Source: Firmicutes bacterium CAG:110
GTDB taxonomy: Bacteria > Bacillota > Clostridia > Oscillospirales > Oscillospiraceae
Direction: 5' to 3'
DNA length: 5,856 bases
Assembly: GCA_000434635.1 (NCBI GenBank)
Contig: HF988071.1
Span: 7,415 to 13,270 of the forward strand
Under the pieces are notes generated by a model that saw only the letters and a program-made list of their open reading frames with translations, was not told where the DNA came from and did not search any database. Shown here piece by piece: positions 1-4,681 of the stretch (position 1 is its first letter; every line of letters begins with the position of its first letter). The position numbers were made by a program, and so were the translations under genes.

Positions 1-574
1 TGACCCGTTCCGGCTCTCCCTGAAAGGTGGGAATTACGGGATTGCCGTCGCAGACATAGGTGTGGAGGAAATGCCCCAGACCGGGGACGGCGGGGTATTC
101 ATAGAAGAACCGGGCACATGCCGTTCCCTCCGGGTCGGCGGATTTCAGGATGGACAGCTTATAGCTGCCGTCCCCTGCCTGCAGGCCGGAAATGCGGGGC
201 GTCCAGTTGGGGCCGTCGTCCTCAAACTGACGGGTACGCAGGGCGGCTTCCCAGCTTTCACCCTTGGCGAGGTACTCCCAGACAGTGTCCGTCTGGTCGC
301 CGTTGGTGACGATGAGACCCCGACCGGCCTCCCGCACGGGATGGTAGATGATCAGATGGGGGTCTTTCATGAGACTGGGGTCGAAGGCTTCCGTGCGGAT
401 GCCGTCCGGCTCCTGAACGAAGACCCGGTTCCGGGAATTGACGCTGCGTCCCATGATGAAATAGGCGGCCACGGCGGTCTTGCCGTCGGGGGTGACCCCC
501 AGCACAATGCCCCGGCCGGGGTAGGTGTTGCCGCTGAGGCGCTCGGCCATGGACTTTATTTCGTAAACATTCAT
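1..574 (-). CDS. purO: IMP cyclohydrolase, PurO family (3' end cut by window edge)
   Basis: This gene encodes a PurO-type IMP cyclohydrolase, which closes the last ring of the purine pathway (FAICAR to IMP) in the cytoplasm. I translated the minus strand from the ATG at 574: 191 codons are open to the window edge with no stop, so the C-terminus is missing, probably by some tens of residues. Recognisable family segments are YPGRGIVLG (residues 18-26), GRSVNSRNR (42-50), a middle NGDQTDT stretch, NWTPRISG, YKLSILKS, and the late GHFLHTYVCDGNP. PurO was first known from archaea and has an NTN-hydrolase-like fold; it is unrelated to the cyclohydrolase domain of bacterial PurH. The start is supported by GGAG about 9 nt upstream, which overlaps the end of purN; the gap to purN is only 7 nt. 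A separate AICAR transformylase must exist for the pathway to run, and is likely the next gene outside the window (inference). Family call is confident; the symbol follows archaeal usage. Confidence 0.9.
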   Translation of the reverse strand, partial: MNVYEIKSMAERLSGNTYPGRGIVLGVTPDGKTAVAAYFIMGRSVNSRNRVFVQEPDGIRTEAFDPSLMKDPHLIIYHPVREAGRGLIVTNGDQTDTVWEYLAKGESWEAALRTRQFEDDGPNWTPRISGLQAGDGSYKLSILKSADPEGTACARFFYEYPAVPGLGHFLHTYVCDGNPVIPTFQGEPERV

Positions 575-581
575 AGCGTTT

Positions 582-1214
582 TCACTCCTGTTCGATGATA
601 ACGGTGCGGCCTTCCACCCGGAGCCTGCCCTCACAGAACAGGCGCACGGCTTCCGGCAGCAGCTTCCATTCGGCCTGCTCCATAATGCGTTTTTGAAGCG
701 TCTCGGGGGTATCTCCGGGGAGAACGGGGACGGCCTTCTGGGCGATGATGGGGCCGCCGTCGCATTCCGCGCTGACAAAATGCACAGTCGCGCCGGAGAG
801 CTTGACGCCGTAGGCCAGCGCCGCTTCGTGGACATGCAGCCCATAGAAGCCCTGTCCGCAGAAGGACGGGATCAGGGCGGGGTGGACGTTCATAATGGCG
901 TTGGGATAGGCCTGCACCAGCTCTTCGGTGAAGATGACCATGCAGCCCGCCAGAACCACTAAATCAATGTCCAGCGCCCTCAGCTTTTCCACCAGCGCCA
1001 GCGTCATGGCGCGGTTGGAGTCGAAGTTTTTCCGGGGCAGCACATAGCCGGGGATACCCGCTTTCCGCGCCCGCTCCAGAGCGTAAGCCCCCTCTTTGGA
1101 GGAAATCACGGCGGTGATCTCTCCGCCGCCCAGCTCGCCCCGCTGCTGAGCGTCGATCAGCGCCTGCAAATTGGTGCCGCCGCCGGAGACCAGAACTGCG
1201 ATTTTGGCCGTCAT
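582..1214 (-). CDS. purN: Phosphoribosylglycinamide formyltransferase (GART)
   Basis: PurN transfers a formyl group from 10-formyl-tetrahydrofolate to GAR, giving FGAR. The product is 210 residues, normal for the family. The N-terminal phosphate-binding loop is visible as VLVSGGGTNLQAL (residues 7-19). The catalytic triad can be placed as Asn109 and His111 in NVHPALIPSF and Asp152 in the late CDGGPIIAQ segment (E. coli Asn106, His108, Asp144). The folate-site region LVVLAGCMVIF (85-95) is typical of clostridial PurN. The open frame extends further upstream but the extra residues are out-of-frame purM sequence. I chose the ATG at 1214 because it begins the MTAKIAVLVSGGG fold start, overlaps the purM stop as ATGA (translational coupling), and is preceded by AAGGTGAT, an extended match to the 16S anti-SD, 6 nt away. 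It uses 10-formyl-THF, the cofactor whose shortage is reported by ZTP, which fits the riboswitch ahead of the operon. Confidence 0.97.
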   Translation of the reverse strand: MTAKIAVLVSGGGTNLQALIDAQQRGELGGGEITAVISSKEGAYALERARKAGIPGYVLPRKNFDSNRAMTLALVEKLRALDIDLVVLAGCMVIFTEELVQAYPNAIMNVHPALIPSFCGQGFYGLHVHEAALAYGVKLSGATVHFVSAECDGGPIIAQKAVPVLPGDTPETLQKRIMEQAEWKLLPEAVRLFCEGRLRVEGRTVIIEQE

Positions 1215-2266
1215 TCCAGAATCACCTTTTCCTCGTCGTTTTTGACAATGGTGCCGATGACGTAGGCGTCCTCGCCGTGGGCGCTGAGGATGTCCAGGGC
1301 GGTCTGCACCTGCGCAGCGGGAACAACGATGCTCATGCCCACGCCCATGTTGTAGGTGTTGAACATGTCCCGCTCGGGAATATTGCCGGTCTTTGCAATT
1401 AAATCGAAGATGGGCAGCACCCTGACGGCGCTCTTGTCGATCTTCGCGCACAGGCCGTCGGGGATGGAGCGGGGAATATTCTCATAGAAACCGCCGCCGG
1501 TGATGTGGCTGATGCCCTTGACGTCAACTTTTTTCAGCAGCGCCAGAACGGACTTGACGTAGATCTTCGTGGGGGTCAGCAGGGTCTCGGCGATGGTTTT
1601 CCCGTCCAGCGCATCGCAGGGCCGGTAAATTTCGGCGGGGTTCTCGTCAATGCGGAAAACCTTGCGGATCAGGCTGAAGCCGTTGGAGTGGATGCCGGAG
1701 GAAGCCAGCGCGATGACCACGTCCCCTTCCGCCATTTTCGTCTTGTCTAAGATTTTCTTTTTATCCACAATGCCAACGGCGAAGCCCGCAAGATCGTAGT
1801 CCTCCGCGGGCATCAGGCCGGGGTGCTCTGCGGTCTCGCCGCCGATGAGCGCCGCGCCGGACTGGACGCAGCCCTCCGCCACGCCGCCCACGATTTCGGC
1901 AATTTTTTCCGGCACGTTTTTGCCGCAGGCGATGTAATCCAGAAAGAACAGGGGCTTTGCGCCCACGCAGATGATGTCGTTGACGCACATGGCCACGGCG
2001 TCGATGCCGATGGTGTCGTGCTTGTCCATGAGGATGGCCAGTTTGACCTTGGTGCCGCAGCCGTCGGTGCCGGAGACCAGCACCGGCTCCTCCATCCCGG
2101 CAATGGGCAGGCCGAAGCAGCCGCCGAAGCCGCCCACGTCGTCCAGACAGCCTAAGTTGCGGGTGCGGGCGATGTGGGTCTTCATCAGCTCCACGGCCTT
2201 GTATCCGGCGGTGATGTCCACACCGGCGGCAGCGTAGCTGGCGGACTGGGAATTGTTGTGTTCCAT
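1211..2266 (-). CDS. purM: Phosphoribosylformylglycinamidine cyclo-ligase (AIR synthetase)
   Basis: PurM closes the imidazole ring, converting FGAM and ATP to AIR; it acts as a cytoplasmic homodimer. The product is 351 residues, the usual length. Signature segments run in the expected order: SYAAAGVDI (10-18), DDVGGFGG (42-49), the ATP-site stretch GTDGCGTKVKLA (66-77), GIDAVAMCVNDI (87-98), the GGETAEHPG loop (142-150), HSNGFSLIR (193-201), and HITGGGFYENIPR (254-266). Nothing essential appears to be missing. The start ATG at 2266 has AAAAGGAGT 7-8 nt upstream, and a 32-nt gap separates it from the purF stop, the largest gap within the operon but without any promoter or terminator that I can see. 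The 3' end overlaps purN by 4 nt (ATGA). The window contains no purL/purQ/purS, so the substrate FGAM must be made by genes located elsewhere. Confidence 0.97.
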   Translation of the reverse strand: MEHNNSQSASYAAAGVDITAGYKAVELMKTHIARTRNLGCLDDVGGFGGCFGLPIAGMEEPVLVSGTDGCGTKVKLAILMDKHDTIGIDAVAMCVNDIICVGAKPLFFLDYIACGKNVPEKIAEIVGGVAEGCVQSGAALIGGETAEHPGLMPAEDYDLAGFAVGIVDKKKILDKTKMAEGDVVIALASSGIHSNGFSLIRKVFRIDENPAEIYRPCDALDGKTIAETLLTPTKIYVKSVLALLKKVDVKGISHITGGGFYENIPRSIPDGLCAKIDKSAVRVLPIFDLIAKTGNIPERDMFNTYNMGVGMSIVVPAAQVQTALDILSAHGEDAYVIGTIVKNDEEKVILE

Positions 2267-2298
2267 GATAATACTCCTTTTCCGGAAATTTATCTTGA

Positions 2299-3720
2299 TT
2301 ATTCTTTGCCGTTCCAGCAGTAGGTGCAGACCTTGTCTTTGTCCAGCCCGATGGCTTCCAGCAGGCCGTCCAGGGACTGGTAGCCAAGCGAGTCAAAGCC
2401 CATTTCCTCGCAGATGGCTTTGAGCATACATTTGCCCCGCTGCGTGCTGCCGTCGGCGTACTCGTCTAAGTGCTTCTGCCCCTCGTCGCCCTCCAGATTC
2501 TGGACCGTCCGCCGGGCAATCAGCTCCATTTCGGAGTTGGAGCGGGAGAAATTCAGATATTTGCAGCCGTACATGATGGGCGGACAGGCGGAGCGCATAT
2601 GCACTTCCTTCGCGCCGCTTTCGTACAGGAAGTCCACCGTCTCCCGCAGCTGGGTGCCCCGGACGATGGAGTCGTCCACGAACAGCAGCTTCCTGCCCTG
2701 AATCAGTTCCGGCACGGGGATCTGCTTCATTTTCGCCACCAGATTGCGCATCTCCTGATTGGCGGGGGTGAAGGAGCGGGGCCATGTGGGGGTGTACTTG
2801 ACAAAGGGACGGGCGAAGGGCTTATGGGACTGGTTTGCGTAGCCGATGGCGTGGGGCAGACCGGAGTCCGGCACGCCCGCCACGAAGTCCACGTCCGGCA
2901 TGGTGCCGGCTTCCATTTCCTTGCGGGCCATGATCTCGCCGTTGCGGTAGCGCATGACCTCCACGTTTTTGCCCTCGTAGTTGGAGTTGGGGTAGCCGTA
3001 GTACGTCCACAGGAAGGCACAGATCTTCATTTTCGTGCCGGGGGCGGCCAGCTGAGTAAGGCCGTCCGCCGTCATTTTCACGATCTCACCGGGGCCAAGC
3101 TCGTAATGGTCCTGATAGCCCAGCTTGTGGTAGGCGAAGGACTCGAAGGACACGCACAGGCCGTCGTCATTCCTGCCCACCAGCACGGGCAGCCGCCCCA
3201 GCCGGTCCCGGGCGGCGATGATGGCGTCGGGGGTCAGCAGCAGAATGGTGCAGGAGCCGTCGATGACCTCCTGCGCGTAGCGGATGCCCTCGATCAGGCT
3301 GCCGCGCTGGTTGATGAGGGCGGCGGTCAGCTCGGTGGTGTTGATCTTGCCGGAGGACATGGCCATGAACTGATGCCCCGGCCCGGAGAAGGTTTCCTTC
3401 ACCAGCTGTTCGGCGTTGTTGATGATGCCCACGGTGGAGATGGCGAACATCCCCAAGTGGGAGCGCACCAGCAAAGGCTGAGGGTCGGTGTCGGAAATGC
3501 AGCCGATACCGGCGTTTCCGCTGAATTTGGCCATGTCGTCGTCAAATTTCGTGCGGAAGGGGGTGTTTTCAATGCTGTGGATCTGCCGCTGGAAGCCCTT
3601 TTCCGTATCGTAAAAGGCGAGTCCGGCCCGGCGGGTGCCGAGGTGGGAGTGGTAGTCCGTGCCGAAGAAAACGTCGTAAATGCAATTCTTATGGGAAATC
3701 GCCCCGAAGAAACCGCCCAT
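2299..3720 (-). CDS. purF: PurF-like amidophosphoribosyltransferase with a dead glutaminase domain
   Basis: The protein has 473 residues, the usual PurF length, and a class II glutaminase-like domain (about 1-230) followed by a PRPP transferase domain (about 235-473). The transferase half looks active: VPDSG (283-287) and the PRPP loop FVDDSIVRGT (347-356) are intact. Four cysteines match the [4Fe-4S] ligands of B. subtilis PurF by context: Cys234, Cys386, and Cys465/Cys468 in the terminal CTYCWNG. The glutaminase half is not normal. Canonical PurF begins Met-Cys-Gly, with Cys as nucleophile after Met removal; here it begins MGGFFGAIS. The RYxTxG arginine motif is replaced by CISDTDPQP (74-82), the oxyanion Asn of HNGN is Val97 (STVGI), and the SDSE aspartate position reads NTTE (127-130). 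The start at 3720 has GGGAGGAAAA close upstream and a 13-nt gap after purE; no alternative start restores a Cys. By position in the operon it should supply phosphoribosylamine, but it probably cannot draw ammonia from glutamine itself. Transferase call is strong; exact in vivo role is less sure. Confidence 0.88.
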   Translation of the reverse strand: MGGFFGAISHKNCIYDVFFGTDYHSHLGTRRAGLAFYDTEKGFQRQIHSIENTPFRTKFDDDMAKFSGNAGIGCISDTDPQPLLVRSHLGMFAISTVGIINNAEQLVKETFSGPGHQFMAMSSGKINTTELTAALINQRGSLIEGIRYAQEVIDGSCTILLLTPDAIIAARDRLGRLPVLVGRNDDGLCVSFESFAYHKLGYQDHYELGPGEIVKMTADGLTQLAAPGTKMKICAFLWTYYGYPNSNYEGKNVEVMRYRNGEIMARKEMEAGTMPDVDFVAGVPDSGLPHAIGYANQSHKPFARPFVKYTPTWPRSFTPANQEMRNLVAKMKQIPVPELIQGRKLLFVDDSIVRGTQLRETVDFLYESGAKEVHMRSACPPIMYGCKYLNFSRSNSEMELIARRTVQNLEGDEGQKHLDEYADGSTQRGKCMLKAICEEMGFDSLGYQSLDGLLEAIGLDKDKVCTYCWNGKE

Positions 3721-3733
3721 TGCTTTTCCTCCC

Positions 3734-4228
3734 TCAGCCGTTCAGTTCCGCCTGAAGGGCGGCGTCTTTCTCAAGCACCTTGGCCGCGTCGGCGGCGCGT
3801 CTGGCGTCCAGCCTCGCGGCAAGCTCCGCGTCCTCCACTGCCAGAATCTGGGCGGACAACAAAGCGGCATTCACGCCCCCGTTTACGGCTACGGTGGCGA
3901 CCGGAATACCGGAGGGCATCATGACCGTGGAAAGAAGAGCGTCAATGCCGTCGAGACAAGGACCTTTGCAGGGAATACCGATGACCGGCAGGGTGGTGTT
4001 TGCCGCGATGGCGCCGGCGAGGTGTGCGGCCATACCGGCAGCTGCAATGAGCACGCCAAAGCCGTTTGCCCGTGCGGATACGGCAAAATCCCGAGCCTCC
4101 TCGGGGGTGCGGTGGGCGGAGTAGATGTGACATTCGTAGGGAATGTCCAGAGACGTCAGGGTATCCATGGTTTTGCGCAGGATGGGCAGATCGCTGTCGC
4201 TGCCCATGACGATTCCGACTTTTTTCAT
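3734..4228 (-). CDS. purE: N5-carboxyaminoimidazole ribonucleotide mutase, class I PurE
   Basis: PurE moves the carboxyl group of N5-CAIR to C4 of the imidazole, giving CAIR; it normally works as a homo-octamer. The product is 164 residues, typical. Motifs seen are MGSDSDLP (8-15), the active-site segment SAHRTPE (37-43) with His39 equivalent to E. coli His45, AGMAAHLAG (64-72), and LPVIGIP (80-86). SAHRTPE and GMAAHL favour class I (bacterial mutase, working with PurK) over the class II AIR carboxylase; no purK is in the window. The open frame extends upstream to 4357, but those 43 codons lie over structured leader RNA and lack family similarity. The ATG at 4228 begins the MKKVGIVMGSDSD fold start and sits 6 nt after AAGGAGGT, so this start is secure. 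It is the first gene of the operon and the one directly behind the riboswitch-controlled leader. Confidence 0.97.
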   Translation of the reverse strand: MKKVGIVMGSDSDLPILRKTMDTLTSLDIPYECHIYSAHRTPEEARDFAVSARANGFGVLIAAAGMAAHLAGAIAANTTLPVIGIPCKGPCLDGIDALLSTVMMPSGIPVATVAVNGGVNAALLSAQILAVEDAELAARLDARRAADAAKVLEKDAALQAELNG

Positions 4229-4234
4229 GTGTTG

Positions 4235-4242
4235 ACCTCCTT
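4235..4242 (-). promoter_or_regulatory. Ribosome binding site of purE
   Basis: AAGGAGGT is an eight-base match to the 16S anti-Shine-Dalgarno sequence and ends 6 nt before the ATG at 4228. It decides the purE start against the longer open frame. It lies just outside the long leader hairpin (4253-4310), so translation does not look directly blocked by that hairpin. Confidence 0.9.
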
Positions 4243-4252
4243 GTTGGAAACG

Positions 4253-4310
4253 AAACTTCATGCGTGAACACCGCACTGCGAAAATGCGCAAAGGCATAAG
4301 CATGAAGTTT
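4253..4310. repeat. Perfect 11-bp inverted repeat forming a long hairpin in the purE leader
   Basis: AAACTTCATGC (4253-4263) is exactly repeated in reverse complement as GCATGAAGTTT (4300-4310). The 36-nt loop contains a smaller stem, TGCG/CGCA, around 4278-4290. In the pur transcript this is the last large structure before the ribosome binding site, ending 11 nt upstream of it. Possible roles are stabilisation of the read-through mRNA, a second regulatory element, or part of an inserted intergenic repeat; the sequence alone does not decide. Confidence 0.7.
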
Positions 4311-4311
4311 T

Positions 4312-4369
4312 TGTGCATCATTTCCGGTTGCCCCGTAGGGACGGGGAAATGGCACATTTTTTCTTTTTT
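4312..4369 (+). terminator. Candidate Rho-independent terminator on the plus strand
   Basis: Read on the plus strand, TGTGC (4312-4316) pairs with GCACA (4352-4356), CATTTCC (4319-4325) pairs with GGAAATG (4345-4351), and an inner CCGT/ACGG stem caps the hairpin; a slightly different inner fold, CCCCGT/ACGGGG around an AGGG loop, is also possible. The hairpin is followed at once by T6-C-T6 (4357-4369), a strong U-tract. No plus-strand gene precedes it, so it would end an antisense transcript running across purE or its leader. In the minus-strand transcript the same stem still folds but is followed by A-rich sequence, so it should not terminate the pur mRNA. Confidence 0.6.
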
Positions 4370-4392
4370 CTATGCGTATGCATAGAAAAAAG
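4363..4392. repeat. Perfect 13-bp inverted repeat joining two terminator T-tracts
   Basis: CTTTTTTCTATGC (4363-4375) and GCATAGAAAAAAG (4380-4392) are exact reverse complements around a 4-nt GTAT loop. One arm is the U6 tract of the minus-strand riboswitch terminator; the other is the second half of the plus-strand terminator T-tract. In a read-through pur transcript the U-tract would therefore be locked in a stable 12-13 bp hairpin. Confidence 0.8.
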
Positions 4393-4427
4393 GGCGCACT
4401 CGCCCGCTGTAACGGGAAAGTGAGCCC
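4386..4427 (-). terminator. Intrinsic terminator of the ZTP riboswitch (expression platform)
   Basis: On the minus strand the stem is GGGC/GCCC, then CACU/AGUG, then CCCG/CGGG with a six-base loop, followed by six U residues (4391-4386). It lies about 115-155 nt after the predicted transcription start and about 160 nt before purE, so it ends the pur transcript early. Its first four bases, GGGC (4427-4424), are also the last bases of the conserved CUGGGC of the aptamer. Ligand-stabilised aptamer and full terminator therefore compete, which predicts an ON switch. Confidence 0.9.
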
Positions 4428-4529
4428 AGACGGTCGGCAGGAAATGGGGATATGCCCTTACTCCATGTGGTGCTCCACTTCGGTCTGCTCCGAAAACTCG
4501 GATGCAGCCTAATCCGTCAGTCATAAGGG
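4424..4529 (-). promoter_or_regulatory. ZTP (pfl) riboswitch aptamer upstream of purE
   Basis: This RNA senses ZMP/ZTP, the AICAR nucleotides that build up when 10-formyl-THF is short. In transcript order I see P1 5' strand CCCUUAU (4529-4523) pairing with GUAAGGG (4461-4455); the conserved UGACUG-like stretch running into GACGG (4518-4514); an extra hairpin (4509-4482); the P2 hairpin GUGG-AGCA-CCAC (4478-4467) followed by AUGGAG; a 16-nt linker; then GCCGACCGUCUGGGC (4438-4424). CCGUC (4433-4429) pairs exactly with GACGG as the pseudoknot. Consensus ZTP riboswitches have GGCG/CGCC there, so A-U replacing G-C on both sides is a compensatory change. The CUGGGC end matches the conserved 3' domain and flows into the terminator. 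Position before a purine operon agrees with known ZTP riboswitch targets. Matched by eye to the remembered consensus, not by a covariance search. Confidence 0.88.
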
Positions 4530-4549
4530 TTTGTTGATGTTACGTTATC

Positions 4550-4578
4550 ATTATATCATCGGGGGCGACCCCCGTCAA
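4550..4578 (-). promoter_or_regulatory. Sigma-A promoter of the pur operon
   Basis: On the minus strand the -35 box TTGACG (4578-4573) and a perfect -10 box TATAAT (4555-4550) are 17 bp apart, which is close to the ideal housekeeping promoter. Transcription should begin near 4543, about 14 nt before the first base of the riboswitch P1 stem. The spacer itself contains the palindrome GGGGG-CGA-CCCCC (4561-4573), which touches the -35 box. I see no clear PurR-box pair. Confidence 0.88.
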
Positions 4579-4605
4579 CTCGCAGAAAGACGATTCCTGA
4601 CGGTT

Positions 4606-4636
4606 TTTGGCAAGATTCCATGTGAATCTTGCCAAA
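4606..4636. repeat. 31-bp palindrome between transporter terminator and pur promoter
   Basis: TTTGGCAAGATTC (4606-4618) and GAATCTTGCCAAA (4624-4636) are perfect 13-bp arms around a 5-nt CATGT spacer. It sits about 27 bp upstream of the pur -35 box and only 4 bp past the transporter terminator U-run. Neither strand has a U-tract following the stem, so it is not a standard terminator; it may be a 3'-end mRNA hairpin for the transporter or a protein-binding operator. Confidence 0.75.
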
Positions 4637-4640
4637 TCGA

Positions 4641-4676
4641 TAAAATTGCCCCGAAAGAGGTGCGCTCTTTCGGGGC
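4641..4676 (-). terminator. Rho-independent terminator of the transporter gene
   Basis: GCCCCGAAAGAG (4648-4659) and CTCTTTCGGGGC (4665-4676) form a perfect 12-bp stem with a 5-nt loop. On the minus strand it is followed by AAUUUUA, a short U-run, and it begins 5 nt after the transporter stop codon. It separates the transporter from the pur operon, whose own promoter lies just beyond. Confidence 0.88.
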
Positions 4677-4681
4677 AGCGT

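Larger units (their letters stand above)
4229..4543 (-). other. Long structured leader (5' UTR) of the pur operon
   Basis: From the predicted transcription start near 4543 to the purE ATG is about 315 nt with no convincing gene. In transcript order it holds the ZTP riboswitch aptamer (4529-4424), its terminator (4427-4386), a perfect 13-bp inverted repeat that includes the terminator U-tract (4392-4363), a strong hairpin (4356-4312), a second long hairpin (4310-4253), and the purE ribosome binding site (4242-4235). The part after the terminator, about 157 nt, is much longer than a riboswitch of this kind needs. The exact transcription start is an estimate from the -10 box. Confidence 0.75.

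Noticed and set aside
62..598. 178-codon plus-strand open frame opposite the PurO gene
   Set aside because: The minus strand encodes a clear IMP cyclohydrolase; the plus frame is its shadow.
1215..1451. N-terminal extension of purN giving a 289-residue protein
   Set aside because: The added residues are out-of-frame purM sequence, rich in Arg and His, with no match to PurN; the ATG at 1214 has an SD and an ATGA overlap with purM.
2470..3924. 484-codon open frame on the plus strand opposite purF
   Set aside because: It is antisense to the well-supported purF and crosses into purE; its product is low-complexity (rich in Gly, Val, His, Ala) and shows no family. Long antisense frames are expected in GC-rich genes.
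4229..4357. 43-residue N-terminal extension of PurE
   Set aside because: It would translate leader hairpins; the MKKVGIVMGSDSD start at 4228 has a near-perfect SD and gives the normal family length.
4318..4524. 68-codon open frame in the leader as a possible leader peptide
   Set aside because: It overlies the riboswitch and terminator, has no good SD, and its sequence looks like translated structured RNA.
4424..4543. Guanine/PRPP/THF riboswitch or 6S RNA as the identity of the structured leader
   Set aside because: None of the conserved sequence of purine or THF aptamers is visible, and the fold is not one long bulged hairpin as in 6S RNA. The P1, pseudoknot and CUGGGC pattern fits ZTP much better.
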